From the NCBI RefSeq assembly GCF_902459585.1, contig NZ_CABPSC010000011.1:124001-188000 (forward strand): 64,000 bases of DNA, given 5' to 3'. This document shows, piece after piece, positions 31,376 to 40,192 of the stretch. Below the pieces are notes generated by a model that saw only the letters and a program-made list of their open reading frames with translations, had not been told where the DNA came from and did not search any database. The translations under genes were made by a program, and so were the position numbers. The number at the start of each line of letters is the position of its first letter. The first letter of the stretch is position 1. Source of the DNA: Pandoraea nosoerga (GTDB lineage: Bacteria > Pseudomonadota > Gammaproteobacteria > Burkholderiales > Burkholderiaceae).

Positions 31376-31708
31376 TGCCTGCCTGCTCCTCGATAGCCTG
31401 GCCCGTATGGCCTCAATGCGCGTTCGGACCATCACGCCGCGCGACTTCGCCATGGAGATGCGCAGGCAACGGTGCCTGCCAGACGTCCATCTGGCGATTC
31501 AATGTGATCAAGGATAGGCGAGAAAAAATTGCAATAAAATATCTTTAATTGCAATGCGATCGTTTTAGGTGTTTATGCGGATGTGCCTCATCGGACGGTC
31601 AACGCGCTCGCGAGTTAAGTGATAATGGGCGGCGACGCCACGGTGACCACGCCAGCGGCGTTCCTCATCGCTCAACCCGAGTCCAACCCGACACGAGGTG
31701 CAGTCGAC
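31376..31708. other. 333-base divergent control region of the catabolic locus
   Basis: Separates the minus-strand FAD oxidase operon from the plus-strand aldehyde dehydrogenase operon. It has an unusually AT-rich core near 31520-31570 that contains two palindromic ATTGCAAT sites exactly 20 bases apart. No gene is visible in it. Confidence 0.6.
31528..31555. promoter_or_regulatory. paired ATTGCAAT palindromes
   Basis: ATTGCAAT at 31528-31535 and 31548-31555, 20 bases (two helical turns) apart, in the AT-rich centre of the divergent control region. The second copy and its right flank resemble, at 12 of 15 positions, the reverse complement of the site at 23792-23804 beside the IclR gene. This suggests one regulator binds both places. 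Confidence 0.5.
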
Positions 31709-33157
31709 ATGCCCGAAGCAACACACTTCATCGGCAATCAATGGGTCGCGCCCGCGAAAAGCCCAGCCATCTCCCCCATCGCCGTTCTCGACCCTTCCGA
31801 CGGACAGCCGTTCAGCCGCATCGCTCGCGGCGACGCCGAAGACATCGACCGTGCCGTGAAGGCCGCACGCGCGGCCTTCGAAGGCGACTGGGGGCGCCTG
31901 GCCGCCGCCGAGCGCGGCCGCCTGCTCTATGCGCTCGCCAACACGCTGGCCAGGCATCATGAGGAACTGGCGCAGATCGAAGCGCGCGACACCGGCAAGC
32001 CGCTCAAGCAGGCGCGCGCCGATGCGGCCGCGATCGTGCGCTACTTCGAGTTCTACGCCGGGGCGGCCGACAAGCTGCACGGCGAGACGATTCCCTATCA
32101 GCAAGGCTTCACGGTCTTCACGGTGCGCGAGCCGCACGGTGTGACCGGCCACATCATTCCGTGGAACTACCCGCTGCAGATCTTCGGCCGCAGCGTGGCC
32201 GCGGCGCTCGCGACCGGCAACGCCTGCGTCGTCAAGCCGGCCGAAGACGCGTGCCTGTCGCTGCTGCGCGTGGCCGAGCTGTCGCTCGAGGCCGGCTTGC
32301 CGCCCGGCGCGCTCAACATCGTGACCGGTTATGGCGCGGAAGCCGGCGCGGCGCTCGCCCGCCATCCGGGCATCGATCACATTTCGTTTACCGGCTCGCC
32401 CGCGACCGGCACGCTCATCTCGCAGATGGCTGCCGAGAACCACACGCCGGTCACGCTGGAGCTCGGCGGCAAGTCGCCGCAGATCATCTTCGCCGACGCC
32501 GACATGCAGGCCGTGCTGCCCGTGGTCGTGAACGCCATCGTGCAGAACGCCGGGCAGACATGCTCGGCTGGCAGCCGCCTGCTCGTGCAGCGCGACGCCT
32601 ACGAATCGGTGCTCGCGCATCTGGCCGAGGCGTTCGCGGCGCTGCGCGTGGGACCGTCGCAGGACGATCTCGACCTCGGGCCGCTCATCAGCGCACGTCA
32701 GCAGCAGCGCGTATGGGATTTCCTCTCGGAAGCGCAGCACGACGGCGTCGCCGTGATGTCGCAGGGCGAAGTCGTCGGTAGCGCCCCGGAGTCGGGTTTT
32801 TATCAGGCGCCCACCCTGCTGCGCGACGTGCCCGAATCGCACCGCCTCGCGCGCGAGGAAGTCTTCGGGCCGGTGCTCGCCGCCATGCCGTTCACCGACG
32901 AGGCGCACGCCGTGCGGCTCGCGAACGGCACGCCCTACGGGCTGGCGGCCGGGGTCTGGACGTGCGACGGCGCGCGCCAGATGCGCCTGGCCCGTTCGAT
33001 TCGCGCCGGTCAGGTGTTCATCAACAACTATGGCGCCGGTGGCGGCGTGGAGCTTCCTTTCGGTGGCATGAAGCATTCCGGCCACGGACGCGAGAAGGGC
33101 TTCGAAGCCCTGTACGGGTTCACTACGCTCAAGACGGTGGCGATCCGGCATGGCTGA
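31709..33157 (+). CDS. aldehyde dehydrogenase family protein
   Basis: 482-residue NAD(P)-dependent aldehyde dehydrogenase. Asn153 (IIPWNYPLQ), the cofactor loop FTGSPATG (228-235), the general base Glu251 (LELGGKSP) and catalytic Cys285 (NAGQTCSAGSR) are in place. The overall pattern is that of betaine/gamma-aminobutyraldehyde-type dehydrogenases, but substrate cannot be assigned. I chose the ATG at 31709; the frame extends 30 codons further up with a less protein-like sequence. It is first in the plus-strand operon with the SDR and MFS genes and shares the divergent control region with the FAD oxidase operon. Confidence 0.94.
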   Translation: MPEATHFIGNQWVAPAKSPAISPIAVLDPSDGQPFSRIARGDAEDIDRAVKAARAAFEGDWGRLAAAERGRLLYALANTLARHHEELAQIEARDTGKPLKQARADAAAIVRYFEFYAGAADKLHGETIPYQQGFTVFTVREPHGVTGHIIPWNYPLQIFGRSVAAALATGNACVVKPAEDACLSLLRVAELSLEAGLPPGALNIVTGYGAEAGAALARHPGIDHISFTGSPATGTLISQMAAENHTPVTLELGGKSPQIIFADADMQAVLPVVVNAIVQNAGQTCSAGSRLLVQRDAYESVLAHLAEAFAALRVGPSQDDLDLGPLISARQQQRVWDFLSEAQHDGVAVMSQGEVVGSAPESGFYQAPTLLRDVPESHRLAREEVFGPVLAAMPFTDEAHAVRLANGTPYGLAAGVWTCDGARQMRLARSIRAGQVFINNYGAGGGVELPFGGMKHSGHGREKGFEALYGFTTLKTVAIRHG

Positions 33158-33180
33158 GCGTGAGCCGGCAGAGCGGTAGA

Positions 33181-33240
33181 TGACGAGGTAGCGGCGGTTG
33201 ACGAGGTAGCGCAGTAGAGGCGAAAGAGCGAATGAGCGAA
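33181..33240 (+). repeat. short direct repeats between ALDH and SDR genes
   Basis: TGACGAGGTAGCG occurs at 33181-33193 and 33199-33211, followed by a purine-rich stretch with repeated CGAAAGAGC. It fills most of the 128-base gap within the operon. Confidence 0.6.
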
Positions 33241-33285
33241 AGAGCAGGAGTCGGGAAGCAGAAATAACGACACAGGAGACAAGGC

Positions 33286-34044
33286 ATGCGTTTGCAAGGG
33301 AAAGTCGCCATCGTCACGGGCGCCGGCTCGGGCTTCGGCGAAGGCATTGCCAGGACGTTCGCGCGCGAGGGCGCGGCCGTCATCGTGAACGATCTGAACC
33401 GGGCCGCCGGCGAACGCGTGGCGGCACAGATCGCCGAAACCGGAGGGCGCGCCGCGTTCGTCTACGGCGACGTGTCGCGCGAGGAAGATCACGTCACGCT
33501 GCTCGACGAAGCCGTCAGCCGCTTCGGCCATCTCGACATCGTGGTGAACAACGCCGGCACCACCCACCGCAACAAGCCGCTGCTCGAAGTGACCGAGGCC
33601 GAGTTCGATCGCGTCTACGCGGTCAACGTGAAGGGCATCTTCTGGAGCGCACGCACCGTCATGCCGTACTTTGTGCAGCGCGGCGCCGGCGTGATGATCA
33701 ACATCGCCTCGACGGCCGGCGTGCGCCCGCGCCCGGGTCTCGTCTGGTACAACGGCAGCAAGGGCGCGGTGATCACCGCCAGCAAGGCCATGGCCGCGGA
33801 GTTCGGGCCGCACAACATTCGCGTGAACTGCGTGAATCCGGTCATTGGCGACACGGGCCTCACGGCCGAATTCATGGGCGTGCCCAACACGCCGGAGAAC
33901 CGTGCCAAGTTCCTCGCGGGCATTCCGCTCGGGCGCTTTTCCACACCGCAGGACATCGCCAACGCGTGCCTTTATCTCGCAAGCGACGAGGCCGCCTTCA
34001 TCACTGGCGTCTGCCTGGAAGTCGATGGCGGGCGCTGCATCTGA
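33286..34044 (+). CDS. SDR-family NAD(P)-dependent oxidoreductase
   Basis: Classical short-chain dehydrogenase of 252 residues, interconverting a hydroxyl and a keto group. Seen: the cofactor motif TGAGSGFG (11-18), NNAG at 88-91, and the catalytic Ser142, Tyr155 and Lys159 (WYNGSKG). Asp36 at the end of the second strand suggests NAD(H) preference. The C-terminus ends with the family's ITGVCLEVDGGR. AGGAG precedes the ATG at good spacing. It follows the aldehyde dehydrogenase by 128 bases and precedes the MFS gene by 75, consistent with one operon. Confidence 0.94.
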   Translation: MRLQGKVAIVTGAGSGFGEGIARTFAREGAAVIVNDLNRAAGERVAAQIAETGGRAAFVYGDVSREEDHVTLLDEAVSRFGHLDIVVNNAGTTHRNKPLLEVTEAEFDRVYAVNVKGIFWSARTVMPYFVQRGAGVMINIASTAGVRPRPGLVWYNGSKGAVITASKAMAAEFGPHNIRVNCVNPVIGDTGLTAEFMGVPNTPENRAKFLAGIPLGRFSTPQDIANACLYLASDEAAFITGVCLEVDGGRCI

Positions 34045-34119
34045 GACAGTCGCCCCCGTAGTTGTCGTACCCCACCATAACGAAAGACAACACAACACGT
34101 CATTCCGGAGGAGATCCGT

Positions 34120-35436
34120 ATGAACAGCGTTCCGACGCCCCCCTCGTCCATGCCCGGCGCGGCCCCGGCCGACTTCGAGGCATCCACCTACCGCAAGGTC
34201 GGCTGGCGGCTGATTCCGTTCCTGCTGCTTTGCTATGTGGTCGCGTATCTCGACCGCGTCAACGTGGGCTTCGCCAAGCTGCAGATGGTCGGCGACCTGA
34301 AGTTCTCCGAAACGGTGTTCGGCCTTGGCGCCGGCATCTTCTTCATTGGCTACTTCATCTTCGAGGTGCCCAGCAACGTGATCCTCCACCGCGTGGGCGC
34401 CCGCGTGTGGATCGCGCGCATCATGATCTCGTGGGGCATCATCTCCGGCGCGACGATGTTCGTCACCACGCCGTCGATGTTCTACGTGATGCGCTTCCTG
34501 CTCGGGGTGGCCGAGGCGGGATTCTTCCCCGGCATCATCCTGTACATCACCTACTGGTATCCGGCTTCTCGGCGCGGGCGCATGACGGCGTGGTTCATGA
34601 CGGCCGTGGCCCTCTCGGGGCTCATCGGCGGGCCGATCTCCGGCTGGATTCTCAAGGACATGAGCGGCGTGAGCGGCCTGGCCGGCTGGCAATGGATGTT
34701 CCTGCTCGAGGCGATTCCGTCCGTGCTCATCGGCATTGCCGTGCTGTTCGTGCTCGACGACCGCATCCGCGATGCGAAGTGGCTCAACGACGACGAGAAG
34801 GCGCTGCTCGAGCGCAATATCGCCAGCGACGTGCTCACCAAGGAAGACCTGCCGCTCGCGAGAGTCTTCGCCAGCCCGCGCGTGTGGATGATGAGCCTCA
34901 TCTACTTCTCGTTCGTGATCGGACTGTATGGCGTGGGCTTCTGGCTGCCGACGATCATCAAGGGCACGGGCGTGACCGATCCGCTGCAGATCGGCCTGCT
35001 CACCGCGATTCCGTACTTCTTCGCGGTGATCGCGATGGTCGCCGTCGGACGCCGCTCGGACCTGCGCGGCGAGCGCCGCTGGCACATCGCGATTCCGGCG
35101 TTCATCGGCGCGCTCGGCCTGTTCCTGTCCACCACGTGGAGCCATAACACGCCGCTCGCCATGTTCGCGCTCACGCTCGCGACGATGGGCATCATGATCG
35201 TGCTGCCGCTGTTCTGGAGTCTGCCGACGGCCTTTCTCGGCGGCACCGCCGCCGCGGCCGGCATCGCGATGATCAATTCGCTGGGCAACCTGGCGGGGTT
35301 CGTCGGGCCGTATCTGATCGGCTTTCTGAAGGACGCCACGCAGAGCACGAACAGCGGCATGTTCCTGCTCACGGTCTTCATGGTCCTCGGGGGACTGCTC
35401 ACGCTGGCCGTGCCGGCACGGCTCGTCGACAAGTGA
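34120..35436 (+). CDS. MFS transporter, anion:cation symporter (ACS) type
   Basis: 438-residue, 12-helix transporter of the ACS family (phthalate, tartrate, glucarate and hydroxyphenylacetate permeases). Seen: VAYLDRVNVGFAKLQM in helix 1, FIGYFIFEVPSNVILHRVGA in helix 2-loop, RFLLGVAEAGFFPGIILYIT, and YPASRRGRMTAWFM, all family hallmarks. It imports an organic acid anion with protons. CGGAGGAG-like sequence precedes the start. Last gene of the plus-strand operon; an intrinsic terminator lies about 110 bases downstream. The locus thus has two import systems, this one and the ABC importer. Confidence 0.94.
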   Translation: MNSVPTPPSSMPGAAPADFEASTYRKVGWRLIPFLLLCYVVAYLDRVNVGFAKLQMVGDLKFSETVFGLGAGIFFIGYFIFEVPSNVILHRVGARVWIARIMISWGIISGATMFVTTPSMFYVMRFLLGVAEAGFFPGIILYITYWYPASRRGRMTAWFMTAVALSGLIGGPISGWILKDMSGVSGLAGWQWMFLLEAIPSVLIGIAVLFVLDDRIRDAKWLNDDEKALLERNIASDVLTKEDLPLARVFASPRVWMMSLIYFSFVIGLYGVGFWLPTIIKGTGVTDPLQIGLLTAIPYFFAVIAMVAVGRRSDLRGERRWHIAIPAFIGALGLFLSTTWSHNTPLAMFALTLATMGIMIVLPLFWSLPTAFLGGTAAAAGIAMINSLGNLAGFVGPYLIGFLKDATQSTNSGMFLLTVFMVLGGLLTLAVPARLVDK

Positions 35437-35543
35437 GCGCACGGCAGATCGCCTGACGAAACGGCGTCTCGGCGGCCAAGACCGAGACCGAGACGCCACG
35501 GGGCCGCTGGCCTGTGCCGCATCCAGGGAGTAACATGCATTGG

Positions 35544-35572
35544 GCCGTCCTCGCCGGGCGGTCCGTTTTTTT
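35544..35572 (+). terminator. terminator after the ALDH-SDR-MFS operon
   Basis: A GC-rich stem (GGGCCG pairing with CGGTCC, or CCGTCC with GGGCGG, both with one wobble pair) is followed by GTTTTTTT. It lies between the MFS operon and the exporter gene. Confidence 0.65.
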
Positions 35573-35639
35573 GCCCCCTAGTGTTTTGCCTGAACATGCT
35601 GCGCGATATGCCGCCAATGATCGGTTTCGCCACGAACCG

Positions 35640-37154
35640 ATGACGCTCCCGACCCACATGCCTGCCACCGACTCACAGAAGACGCCTGCAGGCGTCTCGC
35701 TCACGCCCGCCGAGATCAAGTCGATCCTCACCGGTCTGCTGCTGATCATGTTTCTCGGCTCGCTGGATCAAACCATCGTCGCCCCCGCCCTGCCGACCAT
35801 TGCCCGCGATCTGGGCAGCTTCGACGCGGTGTCGTGGGTCGTCACCGCGTACCTGCTGTCGTCCACGGCGATCACGCCGATCGTCGGCAAGCTCTCCGAT
35901 CTGCTCGGGCGCCGGGTGGTCATTGCCGTGAGCGTGACGGTCTTTCTCGTCGGCTCCGTGCTGTGCGCGCTCGCACCGACGATGCTCGCGCTGATTCTCG
36001 CGCGCGGCGTGCAAGGTCTGGGCGGGGGCGGCCTCATCGCGCTGTCGAACACGGTGATCGCCGACATCGTGTCGCCGCGCGAGCGCGGTCGCTACCAGGG
36101 CTACATCTCCGGCATGTTCGCGGTCTCGGGCGTGGCCGGCCCCGTCACCGGGGGCGTCTTCGCGCAGTACCTGAGCTGGACGCTCATCTTCTGGATCAAC
36201 CTGCCGCTCGGCGTGCTCGCGATCTATCTGAGCGACCGTGCACTGCGCCGTCTGCCTCGCCGCACGGGCAAGCCGAACATCGACTACGTCGGCTCGCTGC
36301 TGCTAATCGCGGCCACGGTCTGTCTGCTGCTCGCGCTCACGTGGGGCGGGCACCGCTATGCGTGGCGCTCGCCCGAAATCCTCGGCCTGCTGGCCGCGAC
36401 GGTCATCGTCGGCGCCGTGTTCCTGCGCCATCAGCGCGTGGCGCGCGAGCCGCTGCTGCCGCTCTCGCTGCTGGGCAATCCGGTGTTTCGCATGACCTCG
36501 ACGATGGCCGTGCTCGTGATGATGGTCAACATCAGCATCGGGATCTACGTGCCGCTGTATTTGCAACTGCAGCGCGGCCAGTCGGCGAGCAGCTCGGGCC
36601 TGATGCTCATCCTGCCGTTGCTCGGCATCGTCGCCGGCGCCCTGAGCTCCGGCTCGTACATGCGCAAGACGGGCCACTACAAGCGCCCGCCGCAAATCGG
36701 CCTGCCCGTGGCCTTCGTGGGGCTGACGGTGATCGCGCTGGGCGTGCAATCGCTGCCGCTCGTGGCGATCGGCGCGTGCCTCGGTCTCATCGGCGTGGGC
36801 TTCGGCTCGGCAATGCCGGTCATGACGGTGGCCACGCAGAACGCTGTCGCGCCGCGCGACATCGGCATCGCCACGGCCGCGCACGCCTTCTTCCGCGCGC
36901 TCGGCGGCATGATCGGCGTGGCGGTGTTCGGCGCGCTCATCGTGGGCGAAGACGGCGCCGCCCCGCGCGAGCTCACCGACTTCCTGCGCCCCGGGGGGGC
37001 GCCGGCCGGCATGGCGTCGCATCTGCGCCTGGCGTTCGGCGCATTCTTCGGCGGCAGTGCGCTCATCGCAGCCCTCGCCATGCTGGCCCTCGGCCGCCTG
37101 CGGGAAATTCCGCTGCGCCAGAGTTCGGGCAACGAGGCGACCGCCATCGAGTAG
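35640..37154 (+). CDS. DHA2-family MFS drug exporter
   Basis: 504-residue, 14-helix exporter of the DHA2 (EmrB/QacA) family, which expels drugs or toxic metabolites with protons. Seen: LGSLDQTIVAPALPTIARDL with the helix-1 Asp (motif D1), SSTAITPIVGKLSDLLGRR (motif A), the helix-5 antiporter motif GPVTGGVFAQYLSWTLIFWI (motif C) and ARGVQGLGGGGL (motif B). The ATG at 35640 and one at 35658 are both possible; neither has a strong ribosome binding site, and the open frame begins even earlier at 35514. It stands alone after the terminator at 35544-35572, so it is probably its own unit. Substrate unknown. Confidence 0.9.
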   Translation: MTLPTHMPATDSQKTPAGVSLTPAEIKSILTGLLLIMFLGSLDQTIVAPALPTIARDLGSFDAVSWVVTAYLLSSTAITPIVGKLSDLLGRRVVIAVSVTVFLVGSVLCALAPTMLALILARGVQGLGGGGLIALSNTVIADIVSPRERGRYQGYISGMFAVSGVAGPVTGGVFAQYLSWTLIFWINLPLGVLAIYLSDRALRRLPRRTGKPNIDYVGSLLLIAATVCLLLALTWGGHRYAWRSPEILGLLAATVIVGAVFLRHQRVAREPLLPLSLLGNPVFRMTSTMAVLVMMVNISIGIYVPLYLQLQRGQSASSSGLMLILPLLGIVAGALSSGSYMRKTGHYKRPPQIGLPVAFVGLTVIALGVQSLPLVAIGACLGLIGVGFGSAMPVMTVATQNAVAPRDIGIATAAHAFFRALGGMIGVAVFGALIVGEDGAAPRELTDFLRPGGAPAGMASHLRLAFGAFFGGSALIAALAMLALGRLREIPLRQSSGNEATAIE

Positions 37155-37531
37155 GTCGGCGACGTTCGCGAACTGGCGGCAACGCCGCTCAGGCAGCGTC
37201 CGCACGAACACATCCACAATGCCGCCACGCACGCCATGAAACCGTGCGGGCGATGGCTCGCCGGGTCCCCGGACGTGGCGGGACGCCAACACGGCCACGG
37301 CGAACACGGGCAACACGGGTAACACGGCAAATAGGCAAATAGGGCGATCAAGCCATCAGACGGTGGGACGGCGCGATATGCGAAGCGCGGCGGCGCAATG
37401 CAAAAGGCGCCGGGCGACGTCGTGCCAAAGTGCGGGCTCCGGCGGACGGCTCCTATGCCCTGTCCGTTCCCGTCGGTTCCCGTCCGACCCCATCCGGTCC
37501 CTTTACCCCTCACCAACGCGAGGCGCCTACC
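37155..37531. other. 377-base gap with tandem repeats
   Basis: Lies between the exporter and the orphan gene. It holds short tandem repeats (37303-37345) and a C-rich stretch with repeated GGTTCCCGTC/CGGTCCC text near 37460-37500. The orphan frame is technically open from a GTG at 37430, inside this gap. No terminator is evident after the exporter. Confidence 0.45.
37303..37345 (+). repeat. 9- and 8-base tandem repeats
   Basis: Three 9-base units (AACACGGGC, AACACGGGT, AACACGGCA) are followed by two 8-base units built on AAATAGG. They are about 150 bases past the exporter's stop. Confidence 0.75.
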
Positions 37532-38947
37532 TTGTTTCCCTCCCCGACCCTGCCCGCCGCGACGGAACCGGCCTCCGTCGCCACGACCACCCCGCCGTCT
37601 CCGAGTGCGCGACCGTCGTTCGCGAACGACCCGTTCGCCGTGGACTTCGAGCGCCTCGCGCAGATCGCAAGCCCCGTCCACACCGGGCATCCCGCCTCGT
37701 GCGCGGTGACGCGACACCCCGCCACCTCGCCCTGTACGTTGCGCGCGCCGATCGTCAGCGCGCGCGAAACACCTTCCGGCGCTGCGGCGAGCGGGCGCGA
37801 ACAGGTTTTCGTGGCGTTGCCCGGCGACGGCGCGATAGCCACGAGCTTGCTCGCGTGCTCGCACCCGTCGTCGCGCGACGCCTTCACCGCGTTCGGCCCC
37901 GAGGCCGAAGCCATGGCGGGCGAATGGAAGCGACGGCGAACGATGGCCGAGCTTGCCGCGCAACCGCGCGATTCGCGCTTCGTCGCAAGCGCCGACGGCC
38001 TGCCCGCCCACCCACCCCACGCCGTTCTGCACAAAGTGCTGGTCATGCTCTCGGGCGGCCCGCAGGCCATCGCCGCCGCGGCAAACACGCTGGAGTGGCA
38101 GGCGTTCGACACCACGCTCGCCGAGGGCAGCTTCGCCGAAGCCAGGCAGTTGCTCGAAGCGCTCGCCCGGCGGCTGGAAGCGGACCATACGCTGGAACAC
38201 TGGGGCACGGCGTTCGAGCAATTGCTGGCGCTCAGCCATCGCTTCGAGTCGCGCATGTCGCGCGCGATCGGGCAAACGTTGATGCTGCCCGACTGCACAT
38301 GCGACGAGGCCGTGAGCGCGCTCGCGGCCAGGGTCACGCGCGCCCGGTTCGATCGCCTGATGTCGCATCGTCTGAATGCCGCGGCGTCGTTCCCCGATCA
38401 AGCGAGGGAAAGCGCTTGGCGGGACCTGCTCGGTACGCTGCCGCGCTGCACGACGCTCTTCAATGCCGAGCGTCTTGCCACGCTCGCGAAGTTCATCGTG
38501 CTGCTGCCCGAGGCGCACCGGCCGCAGGCCGCGCTCGACGTGGCCGACGCGAGCGCGCGGCTTCGTGAGCCCGGCGGCCGTGCGACGCTCGTGGGGCAGT
38601 TGTGCGATACGCTCGACGGCGAGGTGCGCCTGGGCGTGATTCAGCGGCTGCTCCAGGCGGCAGTGCCGGGGGCGGTCGACGATCTGCGCGAGACGGTCGA
38701 GGCGCTCGCGCAGGAACTGCACCGTCTGCCCGAGCGCGACGCGGCCGAGCTGCTCCATCACCTGACGCGACTGGCGGCCATGGAAGGCGAGTATGAGACG
38801 CTGCTGTTCGACGACGCGCAGTCCATCGAGTTGCTGTCCATGCTGCGCCACATCAGCGACTGCGACAAACGCGGCTACCCGCGGCCCGAACTGAGGGCTC
38901 TCGTGCGCCACCGGGCCTTCGTGTACGCCGACGCCATCGCGGACTGA
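37532..38947 (+). CDS. orphan protein of unknown function, helical C-terminal region
   Basis: I do not recognise this protein. From a TTG with GAGGCG upstream (37532) it has 471 residues; a GTG at 37430 would add 34. The first 40-50 residues are Pro/Ser/Thr/Ala-rich and look disordered. The middle has GREQVFVALPGDGAIATSLL and HKVLVMLSGGPQAIAAAANT. From about residue 190 it reads as consecutive amphipathic helices (FAEARQLLEALARRLEADH, LLQAAVPGAVDDLRETVEAL), with scattered Cys. There is no signal peptide or membrane segment. A secreted effector (the disordered Ser/Thr-rich head would fit) or a helical-repeat scaffold are both possible; nothing confirms either. It stands alone and ends at a strong bidirectional terminator. 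Third-position G/C bias supports real coding. Confidence 0.65.
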   Translation: MFPSPTLPAATEPASVATTTPPSPSARPSFANDPFAVDFERLAQIASPVHTGHPASCAVTRHPATSPCTLRAPIVSARETPSGAAASGREQVFVALPGDGAIATSLLACSHPSSRDAFTAFGPEAEAMAGEWKRRRTMAELAAQPRDSRFVASADGLPAHPPHAVLHKVLVMLSGGPQAIAAAANTLEWQAFDTTLAEGSFAEARQLLEALARRLEADHTLEHWGTAFEQLLALSHRFESRMSRAIGQTLMLPDCTCDEAVSALAARVTRARFDRLMSHRLNAAASFPDQARESAWRDLLGTLPRCTTLFNAERLATLAKFIVLLPEAHRPQAALDVADASARLREPGGRATLVGQLCDTLDGEVRLGVIQRLLQAAVPGAVDDLRETVEALAQELHRLPERDAAELLHHLTRLAAMEGEYETLLFDDAQSIELLSMLRHISDCDKRGYPRPELRALVRHRAFVYADAIAD

Positions 38948-38969
38948 TCTTGCCGGCCCGCCAATGAAA

Positions 38970-38997
38970 ACGGGGGCTTGCGCCCCCGTCTCTGTTT
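38970..38997. terminator. bidirectional terminator between orphan gene and hemY
   Basis: ACGGGGGC (38970-38977) and GCCCCCGT (38982-38989) form an eight-base-pair stem with loop TTGC. T-rich CTCTGTTT follows on the plus strand and TTTTCATT on the minus strand, serving the convergent orphan gene and hemY operon. Confidence 0.85.
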
Positions 38998-39009
38998 GCC
39001 CTGCGTCGT

Positions 39010-40182
39010 TCAGGCCAACGCGCTGGCCCGGTAATGCCGGTTCGCCTGCTCCATCTGCCCCAACCCCTCGAACAGTTGCGCAAGCGACAAATGCACGCGC
39101 TGCTGCAAGTGGCGATCGTCGCTATGGCGCAACGCGCCTTCGAGGAACGTCTGCGCCTTGCCCCACAGCCGCTGGTGCTGGCACAGCTTGCCCAGGGCAT
39201 ACAGCAGGTCCGGATCGTCGGGGTGGCGTTGTTGCCACGCTTCGGCCTTCTGGATGAGCGGCAGCGCGTCGCCGCCCGCGCATTCGGCATAGCGGCGCAG
39301 CAGCCGCGCATCCCAATGTTCGGCGAGCGCCGCCTCGACGATGTCGCGCGCCTCGCGCGGGCGGTCGAGGCCGATCAGCAACTCGGCAGCCACGTCCGCG
39401 ATGCGCGAGGACGTGCGGGCGTCGGCCGGCAACTCCTGCCAGCACTTGAGCAATGCGTCGGCATCGTGGCGATGGTCGCGCAGGATGCCCTCGCTCGCCG
39501 TCTGCTTGAGCTTGGCGGCAAGCGCCGGATGCAGCGCCTCGCGCTTCTCGAGCATCTTGAGCAGGTTCAGCACTTCGGGCCAGTGCTTGAGGTGCTGGTG
39601 CGCGCGCAGGGCCACGAGCTGCGCCTGCATGCGACGTGCGCCCTGCGCTCGCATTTCGGTCAGCGCGTCGAGCGCGCCTTGCGCATCCCGCGCGTCGACG
39701 CGCAGCTCGGCCGTCTGCAGCAGGCGCGCCTCTTCGAGGTTCGCGCCCTGCGCCTCGGCAAGCCAGGTGTCGCGCCGCGCAAACTCGCGCATGCGATGTG
39801 CCGCGCGCGCCCCGATGATCGCGGCCACGCCACGATTGTCGTCCTGCTCGGCGGCTTCGCGCGCGGCCTTCTCCGCGCGCGTGTAGCGGCCGGCGAAGAG
39901 GTTGGCCACGGCGTCGCGCAACGCGATGTTCGCGCGACGGCTGCGCTGGCGATTGCGATACGCCGCCACGCGCTCCGGCATCTTGTAGATGTTGCGCAGA
40001 ATGCGAATGATCACGTACAGCGCAACGAACAACGCCAGCAGCGCCAGCACGAACAGGTTCAGCGACACGTCCACCCGGTAGGGCGGCACCAGCATCACCA
40101 CCTGGCCGTGATTGAACGTGGCCAGCACCGCGAAACCGGCCGCCACCGCGAACAGGAGCGTCAACCAGATCAGTCCTCGCAT
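39010..40182 (-). CDS. hemY: HemY, TPR membrane protein of the heme cluster
   Basis: 390-residue inner-membrane protein conserved at the end of proteobacterial hem operons. Two N-terminal helices (about residues 3-22 and 41-64) with an intervening segment GQVVMLVPPYRVDVSLNLF match the family, followed by a basic stretch and TPR-like helices through the C-terminus. It is not the protoporphyrinogen oxidase also called HemY in Bacillus. Its exact role in late heme synthesis is unresolved; a link between heme enzymes has been suggested. It starts ten bases after the hemX stop and is last in hemC-hemD-hemX-hemY. Confidence 0.93.
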   Translation of the reverse strand: MRGLIWLTLLFAVAAGFAVLATFNHGQVVMLVPPYRVDVSLNLFVLALLALFVALYVIIRILRNIYKMPERVAAYRNRQRSRRANIALRDAVANLFAGRYTRAEKAAREAAEQDDNRGVAAIIGARAAHRMREFARRDTWLAEAQGANLEEARLLQTAELRVDARDAQGALDALTEMRAQGARRMQAQLVALRAHQHLKHWPEVLNLLKMLEKREALHPALAAKLKQTASEGILRDHRHDADALLKCWQELPADARTSSRIADVAAELLIGLDRPREARDIVEAALAEHWDARLLRRYAECAGGDALPLIQKAEAWQQRHPDDPDLLYALGKLCQHQRLWGKAQTFLEGALRHSDDRHLQQRVHLSLAQLFEGLGQMEQANRHYRASALA

Positions 40183-40192
40183 GCGCGGCTCC

